This document shows positions 17,701 to 28,195 of a stretch of DNA of 64,000 nt, in pieces (positions within the stretch are counted from its first letter, which is position 1; each line of letters starts with the position of its first letter). Made by a program: the position numbers and the translations under genes. The notes under the pieces are model-generated. The model saw only the letters and a list, made by a program, of their open reading frames with translations, was not told the DNA's origin and searched no databases. Source of the stretch: Actinomycetes bacterium (GTDB lineage Bacteria; Actinomycetota; Acidimicrobiia; Acidimicrobiales; RAAP-2); the NCBI GenBank assembly GCA_021786095.1, contig JAJYNX010000023.1, forward strand, positions 1 through 64,000, written 5' to 3'.

Positions 17701-18864
17701 TCAGCGCGCCGCGCGGTTGGTCTCGAGGACCAGGTGGGCGCCCGGCCGATAGGCCAGGTGGGCGGCGCGCGGCGCGTCGAGCACCACGTAGTCGGCGCGG
17801 GCCCCCACCCCGAGATGCCCCACGTCCTCGCGACGCAGCGCGCGGGCGCCGCCGCGGGTCGCCGCCCACAGCGCCTCGTCGGGGCTGAGCTCCATCTCAC
17901 GCACCGCCAGGGCGATGATCAGCGCCATGCTGGTGACGTAGGACGTGCCCGGGTTGCAGTCGGTCGCCAGCGCGACGGTCGCGCCCGCGCGCAGGAAGCG
18001 TCGCGCCGAGGGGTAGGGCGAGCGCGTGCAGAACTCCGCGCCCGGCAGGAGCGTGACCACCGTGGACGAGTCCCCGAGGGCCGCCACGTCGTGGTCGCTG
18101 ACGTGGGTGCAGTGATCGACGCTCGCCGCGTCGAACTCGAGGGCCAGGCCCACCGCACCGAGGTCCGCCAGCTGGTTGGCGTGCAGGCGCACCGCGAGTC
18201 CCGCGCGGCGCGCGGCGTCCAGGACGGTGCGGGCCTCGTCGCGATCGAAGGCGCCGCGGTCGCAGAACACGTCCGCCCAGCGCGCGAGCGGCGCGCACGC
18301 GTCGAGCATCGCCCCGGCCGCCAGCGCCACGTAGTCGTCACGCCGGTGCTCGTACTCGCGCGGCACCACGTGCGCGCCGAGGTAGGTGGCCTCCTCGGTC
18401 AACTCGCGCGCGAGGCCGAGCAGGCGCACCTCGCCCTCGACGCTCAGCTCGTAGCCCGACTTCACCTCGACGGTGGTGACGCCACCGGCGCGCAGCTGGT
18501 CCAGGCGTTGCGCACTCGCCGCGCGCAGGTCCTCCAGCGACGCGGCCCTCGTCGCGGCGACCGTCGCCGCGATGCCGCCCCCGTCGTAGGGGCGTCCGGC
18601 CATGCGGGCCTCGAACTCCGCGGAGCGCTCGCCCGCGAAGACCAGGTGCGTGTGCGAGTCGACGAAACCGGGGATCACCGCCGCGCCGGCCACGTCGCGC
18701 ACGTGATCGGCGGCCGGCGCGCGCTGGTCGGGCCCGACCCACAGCACGCGCGACTCGTCGACCACCAGCGCCGCGTCGCGCAGTCGCCCGAGCGCCGTGG
18801 CGTCACCGAGAGCCGGGTCGTTGGTGGTCAGCTCGCCGATGTGGCGCACCAGCGTCGTGACCAC
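17701..18864 (-). CDS. hutI: Imidazolonepropionase
   Basis: VIPGFVDSHTHLVFAGERSAEFEARMAG, EVKSGYELSVEGEVRLL, ALATDCNPGTSYVTSM. Confidence 0.95.
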   Translation of the reverse strand: MVTTLVRHIGELTTNDPALGDATALGRLRDAALVVDESRVLWVGPDQRAPAADHVRDVAGAAVIPGFVDSHTHLVFAGERSAEFEARMAGRPYDGGGIAATVAATRAASLEDLRAASAQRLDQLRAGGVTTVEVKSGYELSVEGEVRLLGLARELTEEATYLGAHVVPREYEHRRDDYVALAAGAMLDACAPLARWADVFCDRGAFDRDEARTVLDAARRAGLAVRLHANQLADLGAVGLALEFDAASVDHCTHVSDHDVAALGDSSTVVTLLPGAEFCTRSPYPSARRFLRAGATVALATDCNPGTSYVTSMALIIALAVREMELSPDEALWAATRGGARALRREDVGHLGVGARADYVVLDAPRAAHLAYRPGAHLVLETNRAAR

Positions 18865-20520
<1,656 letters not shown>

Positions 20521-20584
20521 GACTACCTCCTCAGCCCTCGCTCACCGTCGCCCGCCACCCCGGCACCGGTCGCGGACCATCGTC

Positions 20585-22120
20585 TCACTCGTCGCGCAGC
20601 GTCACGTAGCGCCCGACCAGGTCGAGCAGCTCGCCGTTGCGCACCAGCTCGCCGACGGCGGCGAGCTCTGGCGCGAGCCACCGGTCGTGGCCCGGCCCGC
20701 CAGTGGCGGCGTTCACGCGCGCCACGACCGCCCCGATCACCGGCGACGGCTCCAGTGGCGCGCGCAGCGCCATCGCTCGGGCGCCGGCCACCAGCTCGAT
20801 CGCCAGCACGTCGCGGCCGGCCTCGACCGCGCGGCGCAGCTTGCGCGCGGCGTGCCAGCCCATCGAGACGTGATCCTCCTGCATCCCCGAGGAGGGGATC
20901 GAGTCGACGCTGGCCGGCGCCGCCAGGCGCTTCATCTCACTGACCATCGCCGCCTGCGTGTACTGGGCGATCATCAGGCCCGAGTTGACCCCCGCCTCGT
21001 GGGCGAGGAAGGGGGGCAGGCCGAAGTTGCGATCCGGGTCGAGGAGCCGGTCGGTGCGCCGCTCGGACATCGAGGCCACGTCGGCGAGGACGATCGCGAG
21101 GAAGTCCAGGACGTAGCCCACGGGCGCTCCGTGGAAGTTCCCGTTGGACACCAGCCGCCCGTCAGCCAGGACCGAGGGGTTGTCGATCGCCGACGCCAGC
21201 TCGATCTCCGCCACCCGAATCGCGTGGGCCGTGGTGTCGCGAGCCGCGCCGTGCACCTGGGGGGCGCAGCGCAGCGAGTAGGCGTCCTGGACCTGGGTGG
21301 GGTCGTCGGCGTGCGAGTGGATCATGGGTGACGCCGCGCTGAGCGAGGCCAGGTGGGCGGCGCTGACGCGCTGGCCCGGGTGGGGGCGCAGTGCGTGGAT
21401 GGCCGCGTCGAACACCCGGTCGGTCCCGCGCAGCGCCTGCACCGACAGCGCCGCCGCCACGTCCGCGAGGTCCAGGAGATCCTCGATGTCGGCCAGCGCC
21501 AGGACTAGCTGGCCCAGCATGCCGTCGGTGCCGTTGATGAGCGCCAGCCCCTCCTTCTCGGCGAGCTCCACCGGCGCGAGGCCCGCGTCGCGCAACGCGT
21601 CGATCGCGGGGCGCCGCTGACCGCCGCGGTCGCGCACCTCCCCCTCGCCCATCAGGGCGAGCGCCACGTGCGCCAGGGGCGCCAGGTCCCCCGAGCAGCC
21701 CAGCGACCCGAACTCGTGCACGACGGGGGTGATCCCCTGATTCAGCAGATCCGCGTAGGCCTGCGCCGTCGAGGGACGCACGCCCGAGACGCCGCTGCAC
21801 AGGTTGTGCAGGCGCGACACCATCATGGCGCGCACCACCTCGGTCTCGACCTCGGCCCCGACGCCGGCGGCGTGGGAGCGGATGAGCGCGCGTTGCAGGT
21901 CGCGACGCTGGTCCGGCGAGATGAAGGTCGTCGCGAGCGCACCGAATCCGGTGGAGAGGCCGTAGACCGGTCGACCGCTGGCGACCAGGGCGTCGATCGC
22001 CGCCCGGCCCCGGGTCAGGCTCTCGACCACCGACGAGGACAGCCGAACCGGCTCGAAGTCGCGGGCCACCGCCACCACCTGCGCCCGCGTCAGCGCCCCC
22101 GTCCCGACGTCGATGGTCAC
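20585..22120 (-). CDS. hutH: Histidine ammonia-lyase
   Basis: YGLSTGFGALATTFI, FGSLGCSGDLAPLAHVALALMGEGEV (MIO motif as CSG), GNFHGAPVGYVLDFLAI. Confidence 0.95.
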   Translation of the reverse strand: MTIDVGTGALTRAQVVAVARDFEPVRLSSSVVESLTRGRAAIDALVASGRPVYGLSTGFGALATTFISPDQRRDLQRALIRSHAAGVGAEVETEVVRAMMVSRLHNLCSGVSGVRPSTAQAYADLLNQGITPVVHEFGSLGCSGDLAPLAHVALALMGEGEVRDRGGQRRPAIDALRDAGLAPVELAEKEGLALINGTDGMLGQLVLALADIEDLLDLADVAAALSVQALRGTDRVFDAAIHALRPHPGQRVSAAHLASLSAASPMIHSHADDPTQVQDAYSLRCAPQVHGAARDTTAHAIRVAEIELASAIDNPSVLADGRLVSNGNFHGAPVGYVLDFLAIVLADVASMSERRTDRLLDPDRNFGLPPFLAHEAGVNSGLMIAQYTQAAMVSEMKRLAAPASVDSIPSSGMQEDHVSMGWHAARKLRRAVEAGRDVLAIELVAGARAMALRAPLEPSPVIGAVVARVNAATGGPGHDRWLAPELAAVGELVRNGELLDLVGRYVTLRDE

Positions 22121-23025
22121 AGCGACCTGCGGCGCACGCCGGCCAACGCCTCGAGCACGAGCAGCGCGGCGAGGCGCACCGTGCGCTCGTCGGGCGCGTC
22201 GCGCGCCACGTCGATCTCGGTGAAGTCGATCGCGCGAACCCGCGGGTCCGAGGTGACGGCCCGCACCATCCGACGCAACTCGTCAGCGCTCAGGCCACCG
22301 GGAGCGGCCGCCGGGCAGCCCGGCACGACCGCGCGGTCGGCCACGTCCAGGTCCACGTCGACGTAGACGGCTCGCCCACGTCCGCCCGCGATGTCGAGCG
22401 CGCGCGCCACCATCTCCTCGAGCGACTGCGAGCGCAGCGTGTCGCGCGAGATCACGGTCACTCCCGCGTCGCGCGCGCGTCGCGCGTAGGGCGCCGAGTT
22501 GGCGAAGTCGGCCACACCCAGCTGGACGACGTGCTCACCGGCGAGGCCGGCCTCGAGCAGCTGGCGCACTGGCGAGCCGTTGGAGACGCCGTCGCGCACG
22601 TCGAGGTGGGCGTCGAAGGTGATGAGACCCCACTCGGCGAGGGCCGGGCCCGCCAGCGCGCGCATCGCGTGGTGCGTGGCGGCGTTGTCGCCGCCGAGCA
22701 CCACGCGCAGCACCGCCGCCGGGTCGATCGCGTCGAACACGGCGACCACGCGCTCGAAGCCGTCGGGTCCGTCGGGGTCCGCCACGTCGCCGCAGTCCAC
22801 GAGGCTGATCTCCTCGGCCAGGTCCACGTGGTCGGAGTAGGACCAGGTCGAGTAGCGCGCCAGGGCCTCGCGTATCGCGCTCGGGGTGTTACGGGCCGAG
22901 CGCGGAGTGAGGGACGTGGCGTAGGTGCACAGCCCGATCAGAGCGGCCAGCGGTCGCCCCGGAACCGGCGAGCCGCTCAGGAGTTCGGCGGCCGACGTCC
23001 ACTGGGGATCACGAGTCACAGCCAC
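22117..23025 (-). CDS. hutG: Arginase-superfamily hydrolase, probable formimidoylglutamase
   Basis: VVLGGDNAATHH, ITFDAHLDVRDG, VYVDVDLDVAD; first gene of the hut operon. Start assigned to GTG 23025 from -10 TAGCAT. Confidence 0.75.
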   Translation of the reverse strand: MAVTRDPQWTSAAELLSGSPVPGRPLAALIGLCTYATSLTPRSARNTPSAIREALARYSTWSYSDHVDLAEEISLVDCGDVADPDGPDGFERVVAVFDAIDPAAVLRVVLGGDNAATHHAMRALAGPALAEWGLITFDAHLDVRDGVSNGSPVRQLLEAGLAGEHVVQLGVADFANSAPYARRARDAGVTVISRDTLRSQSLEEMVARALDIAGGRGRAVYVDVDLDVADRAVVPGCPAAAPGGLSADELRRMVRAVTSDPRVRAIDFTEIDVARDAPDERTVRLAALLVLEALAGVRRRSL

Positions 23026-23067
23026 GCGGTCCATGCTAGGCACCTCGCGGGGTGACCCCGATCCGCG

Positions 23068-24171
23068 TCAACGACAGCGGCCCACCAGGCGCAGCGGCTG
23101 GGGCTGGACCCGGCCCGTCGCACGAACCCCCGGGCTGGACCAGTGGCAGGTCCAGCTCGCGGGCTCGGCCAGGGCCACGAAGAAGTCGCGGGTCCAGCCG
23201 CCCACCTCGTAGATGGTGGGGTCGTGCATGGAACGCGGCAACTGGACCGGGAGCGGACCAGCGGAATGCAGCGGCGTGAAGGACGCCCCCACGATCGGCC
23301 AGAAGGGGTTGATATCGAGCTCCATGCCGGTGATGGCCCCGGCGGCCACGAGGGCCTGGGCGAGGCGCAGGGGCGTCACGGGCGTCATCGTGGCCACGTA
23401 CACGAGGTTCCCCGCCCCGTCCACCCCCAGTCCCGAGCGCGCGATCGCCGGGACGTTGCCGATCGTCGAGCCCCACTGCTCCCACTGCGGCGAGGCCGCC
23501 GCGGCGGTCGGTCGCCCCCCGCTCACCAGCGCGACGAGGTTCTGACGCAGGGCGATCGGCCGAAAGCCCCGCGGCGGGAAGTTCGCGCTCCCCCACACGC
23601 CCATCGCCCAGTGTCCGGCGGCGTCCAGGGCGACGGTCATGAGTCCGCGCTCGAGTGGCACGAGCGTCAGCCCGTCCACCGCGGAGCCCCCGGCGTGGGC
23701 CGCCTGCTTGAAGGCGCCGTTGAAGACCGCCACCACGCCGGCGCGTCCCTCGGTCGGCCAGTCGACGACCGGTCCCGCGTCGGCGGGCACCTGGGACGCG
23801 GCGGAGGGATCGGTGGACCCCACGTGCCAGCGCAGCAGGGTCGTGCGCGCGCGCAGGCGCACCGCCCGAAACGCGACGCCGCCCACCGTCACCATGCGAA
23901 AGTCCACCAGCACCCCCCGCGCGGAGCGACTGGCCACGGTCCACCCGGGCTGGGGCCGTGACGGTACGACCGTCGTGGTGGTCGAGCCGAGGGGTGTCGA
24001 GGTCGTCGACGACGGGGCGACCACCGACGCCCCGATCGTCGTGGTCGGGCTACTGGTCACCGATCCCCCACCACCGGCCACGGCCAGGGCGAGGATGACG
24101 GCGACCACCACCACGGCGACCACGAGCCCCGGCGTCGATCCTCCCCGCAGGACGGGCGGGCGCGTCGTCAC
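23068..24171 (-). CDS. Membrane-anchored phosphodiester glycosidase (NAGPA/DUF2233)-like protein
   Basis: N-term TM; AVFNGAFKQAAHAGGSAVDGLTLVPLERGLMTVALDAAGHWAMGVWG and GAITGMELDINPFWPIVGASF. Confidence 0.65.
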   Translation of the reverse strand: MTTRPPVLRGGSTPGLVVAVVVVAVILALAVAGGGGSVTSSPTTTIGASVVAPSSTTSTPLGSTTTTVVPSRPQPGWTVASRSARGVLVDFRMVTVGGVAFRAVRLRARTTLLRWHVGSTDPSAASQVPADAGPVVDWPTEGRAGVVAVFNGAFKQAAHAGGSAVDGLTLVPLERGLMTVALDAAGHWAMGVWGSANFPPRGFRPIALRQNLVALVSGGRPTAAAASPQWEQWGSTIGNVPAIARSGLGVDGAGNLVYVATMTPVTPLRLAQALVAAGAITGMELDINPFWPIVGASFTPLHSAGPLPVQLPRSMHDPTIYEVGGWTRDFFVALAEPASWTCHWSSPGVRATGRVQPQPLRLVGRCR

Positions 24172-24173
24172 GC

Positions 24174-25712
24174 TCAGCGGTCGACGGTGCGCGTTCCCGG
24201 GTCGGTCGGCGGCACCGCCTCGGGGGGCGTGATGAACGTGGGCACCGGTGTCGGGGCCAGCTCGGTCGGCACGTCGTCACCGTAGGCGGGTGCGGGCGTC
24301 GCCACGTACTCGCCACTCGCCGTGCGCTCCACCACGTTGACCGTCTTGCGCCGACCCCCGCCCCGCGTGGCGTGGATCTCCTTCGCGATGAAGTAGCCAA
24401 TCGGGTAGGCGACGAAGGGGGACACCAGTACCAGTATGCGCATGGTCCAGAGCACGGTGTTCAGCGAGACGTGGAAGAAGTTCGCGATCACGTCGGTCGA
24501 ACTCGCGATGAACAGCATCGACAGCATCGCCAGCACCGCCACGCCCGCCGCCGTCCGCTTGGGACGGCTGCTGGGCCGATCGAGCAGGTTGTGCAGGGCG
24601 TCGTCGTGGGTCACCCGGCGCTCGATGGCGGGCCACGCGTACGCGAGCCCGAACAGCAGGCCGGGGAACACCACCGCGGGGATCGTGACCTCGAAGGGGA
24701 TCGTGTAGCCGAAGCTGTGGAACGACCACGAGGGGAAGATGCGCAGAGCGCCGTCCAGGAACGCCATGTACCAGTCGGGCTGGACCGCGTAGGAGATCCG
24801 CGCGGCCTCGTAGGGGCCGAACTGCCAGATCGGGTTGATCTGGGCGAACGCGCCCAGCAGCGCGGTGACCCCCGCCACGATCAGCATGAAGCCAGTCGTC
24901 TTGGCCATGAAGACCGGGAACATCGGCGAGCCGACGACGTTGCGCTCGGTTCGCCCCTCGCCGGGGAACTGCGTGTGCTTCTGTCGCACCAGCAGGAACA
25001 GGTGCGCGCCCACCAAGCCCACGATGAGCGCCGGCACGATCAGCACGTGCAGGATGAAGAAGCGTGGGATCACGGCAGTACCGGGGAAGTTGCCCCCGAA
25101 GATGAAGAAGGCCAGGTACGTGCCCACCAGGGGCACCGAGAGGATGATGGAGTAGGCGATGCGGATCCCGGTCCCCGACACCAGGTCGTCGGGCAACGAG
25201 TAGCCCAGGAAGCCGTTGACGATGGCCAGCGTCAGCAGCGTCACGCCGATCGTCCAGTTCAGCTCGCGCGGCTTGCGGAAGGCGCCGGTGAAGAAGACGC
25301 GCGCCATGTGCACCACGATGGCGCCGATGAAGATGTCGGCGGACCAGTGGTGCATCTGGCGCATGAGCAGGCCCGCGCGCACCGCGAACGACAGGTTCAC
25401 CGTCGAGGCGTAGGCCTCGGTCATCGAGGTCCCGTCGAGGGGGAGATAGCTGCCGTGATAGGTGACCAGGGCCTGGCTCGGCACGTAGTAGAGCGTGAGG
25501 AAGACGCCCGTGACCAGCACGACCACGAACGAGTAGAGGGCGATCTCGCCGAGCATGAAGGACCAGTGATCGGGAAAGATCTTGTCGAGGAAGCTCCGCC
25601 CGCCCTTGGCTACGCCCACGCGATCGTCGAGCTCGTTCAGGGCCGAGCCCAGGCGTCCGTAGGGACCGCGGGACTGGCGGCGTGAGCGCCTGGTGGTGAC
25701 GGCGTCGCTCAC
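24174..25712 (-). CDS. qcrB: Cytochrome bc1 complex cytochrome b
   Basis: FPDHWSFMLGEIALYSF, LMRQMHHWSADIFIGAIVVHMARVFFTGAFRKPRELNW; GTG start overlaps qcrA stop by 4 nt. Confidence 0.93.
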   Translation of the reverse strand: MSDAVTTRRSRRQSRGPYGRLGSALNELDDRVGVAKGGRSFLDKIFPDHWSFMLGEIALYSFVVVLVTGVFLTLYYVPSQALVTYHGSYLPLDGTSMTEAYASTVNLSFAVRAGLLMRQMHHWSADIFIGAIVVHMARVFFTGAFRKPRELNWTIGVTLLTLAIVNGFLGYSLPDDLVSGTGIRIAYSIILSVPLVGTYLAFFIFGGNFPGTAVIPRFFILHVLIVPALIVGLVGAHLFLLVRQKHTQFPGEGRTERNVVGSPMFPVFMAKTTGFMLIVAGVTALLGAFAQINPIWQFGPYEAARISYAVQPDWYMAFLDGALRIFPSWSFHSFGYTIPFEVTIPAVVFPGLLFGLAYAWPAIERRVTHDDALHNLLDRPSSRPKRTAAGVAVLAMLSMLFIASSTDVIANFFHVSLNTVLWTMRILVLVSPFVAYPIGYFIAKEIHATRGGGRRKTVNVVERTASGEYVATPAPAYGDDVPTELAPTPVPTFITPPEAVPPTDPGTRTVDR

Positions 25713-26647
25713 GAGCGCTCCCAGAATCCCGGCCCGACGGGCTCGTGGTAGTCGCTCTGGGCACGAATGTACCCCTGAGCGTCGATGTACAGCGGCAGTT
25801 GCGGCAGCGGCCGCGGGGCGGGTCCGAATTCGGGGATGGCGCCGTTGGTGGCGTTGAACATCGACTGGTGGCACGGGCACACCAGCAGTTGCAGCTGCTG
25901 CTCGTAGAGCCCCACCGGGCACCCGAGGTGGGTGCAGAGCTTGGAGTACGCCAGGTAGCCCTGGGGCGCCCAGGTCTCACGCCCCTTCTGGGTCACGAAG
26001 TTCTCGTTGGAGATCCGGATCAGCACCGTCTGGTCCACGGCCTGACCCCGATCGGTGTTCTCCAGCCCCTCGGGGAAGACGGTCATGATCGACCCGATGG
26101 CGAGCTCGCCCACCGACACACGCCGGCCCGTCTGATCCACCGCGTAGGTGCCCGAGCGCCAGTCGGTGTGAAAGAGCGTCCCCTTGGGCAGCGGACCCAG
26201 GCTGCGCAGCAACGGGAAGAGCGCGACGATGCCGAAGGCGCCGAGCCCGCCGCCCAGCAGTCCCCCGAGCACCTTGCGCCGCTTCACGACTCCACCGCCG
26301 CGCTCGACGATCGCCGCGGCGAAGGCGTCGCGCTCGACCGCGGCACTCGCCAGCGGGTGGCGCTCCTCGACGAAGGGCCCGCGCGGCATCAGGTACTTGC
26401 CCCACGCCACGAGACCGACGCCGAGAAAGAACAGCCCGCCGCCCATGGTGGCGCCGAGAGTCCACGGGGCCGCGTTCACCCAGTAGCACGCCCCGAAGCC
26501 GATCACCAGCACCAGGCCGACCACGAAGTTCAACGCGATGACACGCTCGACGAGCCGCGGGTGGCGCGCCGCCGGGGCGAGGTGCGGGTCGTCCGCGGCC
26601 AGGCCCTGGATCGACACGGGCGTTCGGTGTTCGGACATCTGACTCAC
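25709..26647 (-). CDS. qcrA: Rieske iron-sulfur protein
   Basis: CTHLGCPVGLYEQQLQLLVCPCHQSMFNATNGA. Confidence 0.95.
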   Translation of the reverse strand: MSQMSEHRTPVSIQGLAADDPHLAPAARHPRLVERVIALNFVVGLVLVIGFGACYWVNAAPWTLGATMGGGLFFLGVGLVAWGKYLMPRGPFVEERHPLASAAVERDAFAAAIVERGGGVVKRRKVLGGLLGGGLGAFGIVALFPLLRSLGPLPKGTLFHTDWRSGTYAVDQTGRRVSVGELAIGSIMTVFPEGLENTDRGQAVDQTVLIRISNENFVTQKGRETWAPQGYLAYSKLCTHLGCPVGLYEQQLQLLVCPCHQSMFNATNGAIPEFGPAPRPLPQLPLYIDAQGYIRAQSDYHEPVGPGFWERS

Positions 26648-27537
26648 TGGCGCTCCCCCACCCAGAATCCGACGAGGGCCAGCAGCCCCACGCCGAGCAA
26701 CAGGCCGACGAATCCCTCGGCCACCGGACCGAGACCGCCCAGGCCGAACCCACCCGGATTGCGCGGGTGCTGGATCTCGGTCGTGACGTACTTGACGATG
26801 TCGCGCACCTGGAAGTCGCTGAGGTTCCCGGTGAAGCGCGGCATGTTGGCCGGGCCCGTGCGAATCGCCTCGGCGACCTGGGTGGCGGGAATGTTGCGCA
26901 GGGAGGGTGCGTACGTGCCGCGCGCCAGGGCGTCCCCGTCACCCTCGATGGTGTGACAGGCCGCGCAGTTCAGCGCGAAGAGGGCGGCGCCGTCGGCGAC
27001 GTTGGCGCCCTTCAGGTTGACGCTCGGAATGTACGGGTAGCTGGGATCGAGCGAGTTGACCCACGCCGCGATCGCCACGGCCTGGTCGTGGGTGAGGCGG
27101 GGCTGGCGCCGCGGCGCCTCCACCGCGGCGGTGTCCACCGCGGGCATGCGCCCCGACTCGATCCAGAAGTCGATGGTGGCCGGCCCCAGCCCGACGAGGT
27201 TCGGGTAGGCGCCCGGCGTGCCGTTGGCCGGGATGCCGTTGGCCTGGTCGCCGTGGCACGACGCGCAGTTCTGCAGGAACAGCGCCTGGCCGAGGGCGTC
27301 CAGCGTCGACGAGGGCGCGTGGTACATGATGGCGCTGTCGCCGTAGCTGATGACCACGCCGTGGTGGTTGCGCACCACGACGCTCGAGTTGGGCGTCCCC
27401 GCGTCGAAGCGCGACGTCTGGTAGGGGGTGTAGGAGAACGTCTGGGCGTGGGCGGTGCCGGCGAAGGCCACGACTGGGGCCAGCGCCGCCAGGCCCGCGG
27501 CGACGCACGCGCCCACTCGAGTGATCACTGTCGCCAC
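26644..27537 (-). CDS. qcrC: Diheme cytochrome c subunit
   Basis: Two heme motifs CASCHGDQANG and CAACHTIEGDG, signal peptide and C-terminal TM. Confidence 0.93.
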   Translation of the reverse strand: MATVITRVGACVAAGLAALAPVVAFAGTAHAQTFSYTPYQTSRFDAGTPNSSVVVRNHHGVVISYGDSAIMYHAPSSTLDALGQALFLQNCASCHGDQANGIPANGTPGAYPNLVGLGPATIDFWIESGRMPAVDTAAVEAPRRQPRLTHDQAVAIAAWVNSLDPSYPYIPSVNLKGANVADGAALFALNCAACHTIEGDGDALARGTYAPSLRNIPATQVAEAIRTGPANMPRFTGNLSDFQVRDIVKYVTTEIQHPRNPGGFGLGGLGPVAEGFVGLLLGVGLLALVGFWVGERQ

Positions 27538-27543
27538 GACGCC

Positions 27544-28140
27544 CTATTTCAGGAGGAACAGGGACGAGAACAGCCCGATCCAGATCACGTCGACGAAGTG
27601 CCAGTAGTAGCTCACGCCCTGGAACGCCGCCAGCTCGCCCGGGTCCCCCTCGCCGCCGCGCATGCGAAACAGCAGGAACGCCATCGCGACCAGGCCGAGG
27701 AAGACGTGCAGGCCGTGCAGGCCGGTGGTGATGTAGAAGACCGACCCGTAGGAGTTGGTGTACCAGCGCGTGGCCAGGTGCGTCCACTCGTACGCCTGGT
27801 TCGCCACGAAGAGCGCCCCCATGATCATCGTGACGATGACCCACTGGCGGGCCTCGGCCCGACGCCGGTGCTCGACCAGCCAGACCGCGCGCTGCATGGT
27901 GAACGACGAGCCGATCAGCACCAGCGTGAAGATCCCCGCCTGGACGGTGTCCAGGTGCGTGCCCACCGGCGGCCACGACGTCAGGTGCGCGCGGATGGTG
28001 AAGAGCGCGGCGAAGAGCCCCGAGAAGAACATCAGCTCGCTGCCGAGCCAGATCATCACACCAATGGCCAGCAGCGGCGGACGATCGTGGACGATCTTCT
28101 CCGGTTTCGCCAGGCTATTGAGGGGAATCGCCTGACTCAC
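27544..28140 (-). CDS. ctaE: Cytochrome c oxidase subunit III
   Basis: Five TM helices, FITTGLHGLHVFLGLVAM, SYYWHFVDVIWIGLFSSLFLL; 5' of qcrCAB. Confidence 0.93.
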   Translation of the reverse strand: MSQAIPLNSLAKPEKIVHDRPPLLAIGVMIWLGSELMFFSGLFAALFTIRAHLTSWPPVGTHLDTVQAGIFTLVLIGSSFTMQRAVWLVEHRRRAEARQWVIVTMIMGALFVANQAYEWTHLATRWYTNSYGSVFYITTGLHGLHVFLGLVAMAFLLFRMRGGEGDPGELAAFQGVSYYWHFVDVIWIGLFSSLFLLK

Positions 28141-28195
28141 TCCTACAGTTCTACTTGACGTCACGCGACGCACTCGATCACGCCACTGAGACCCC

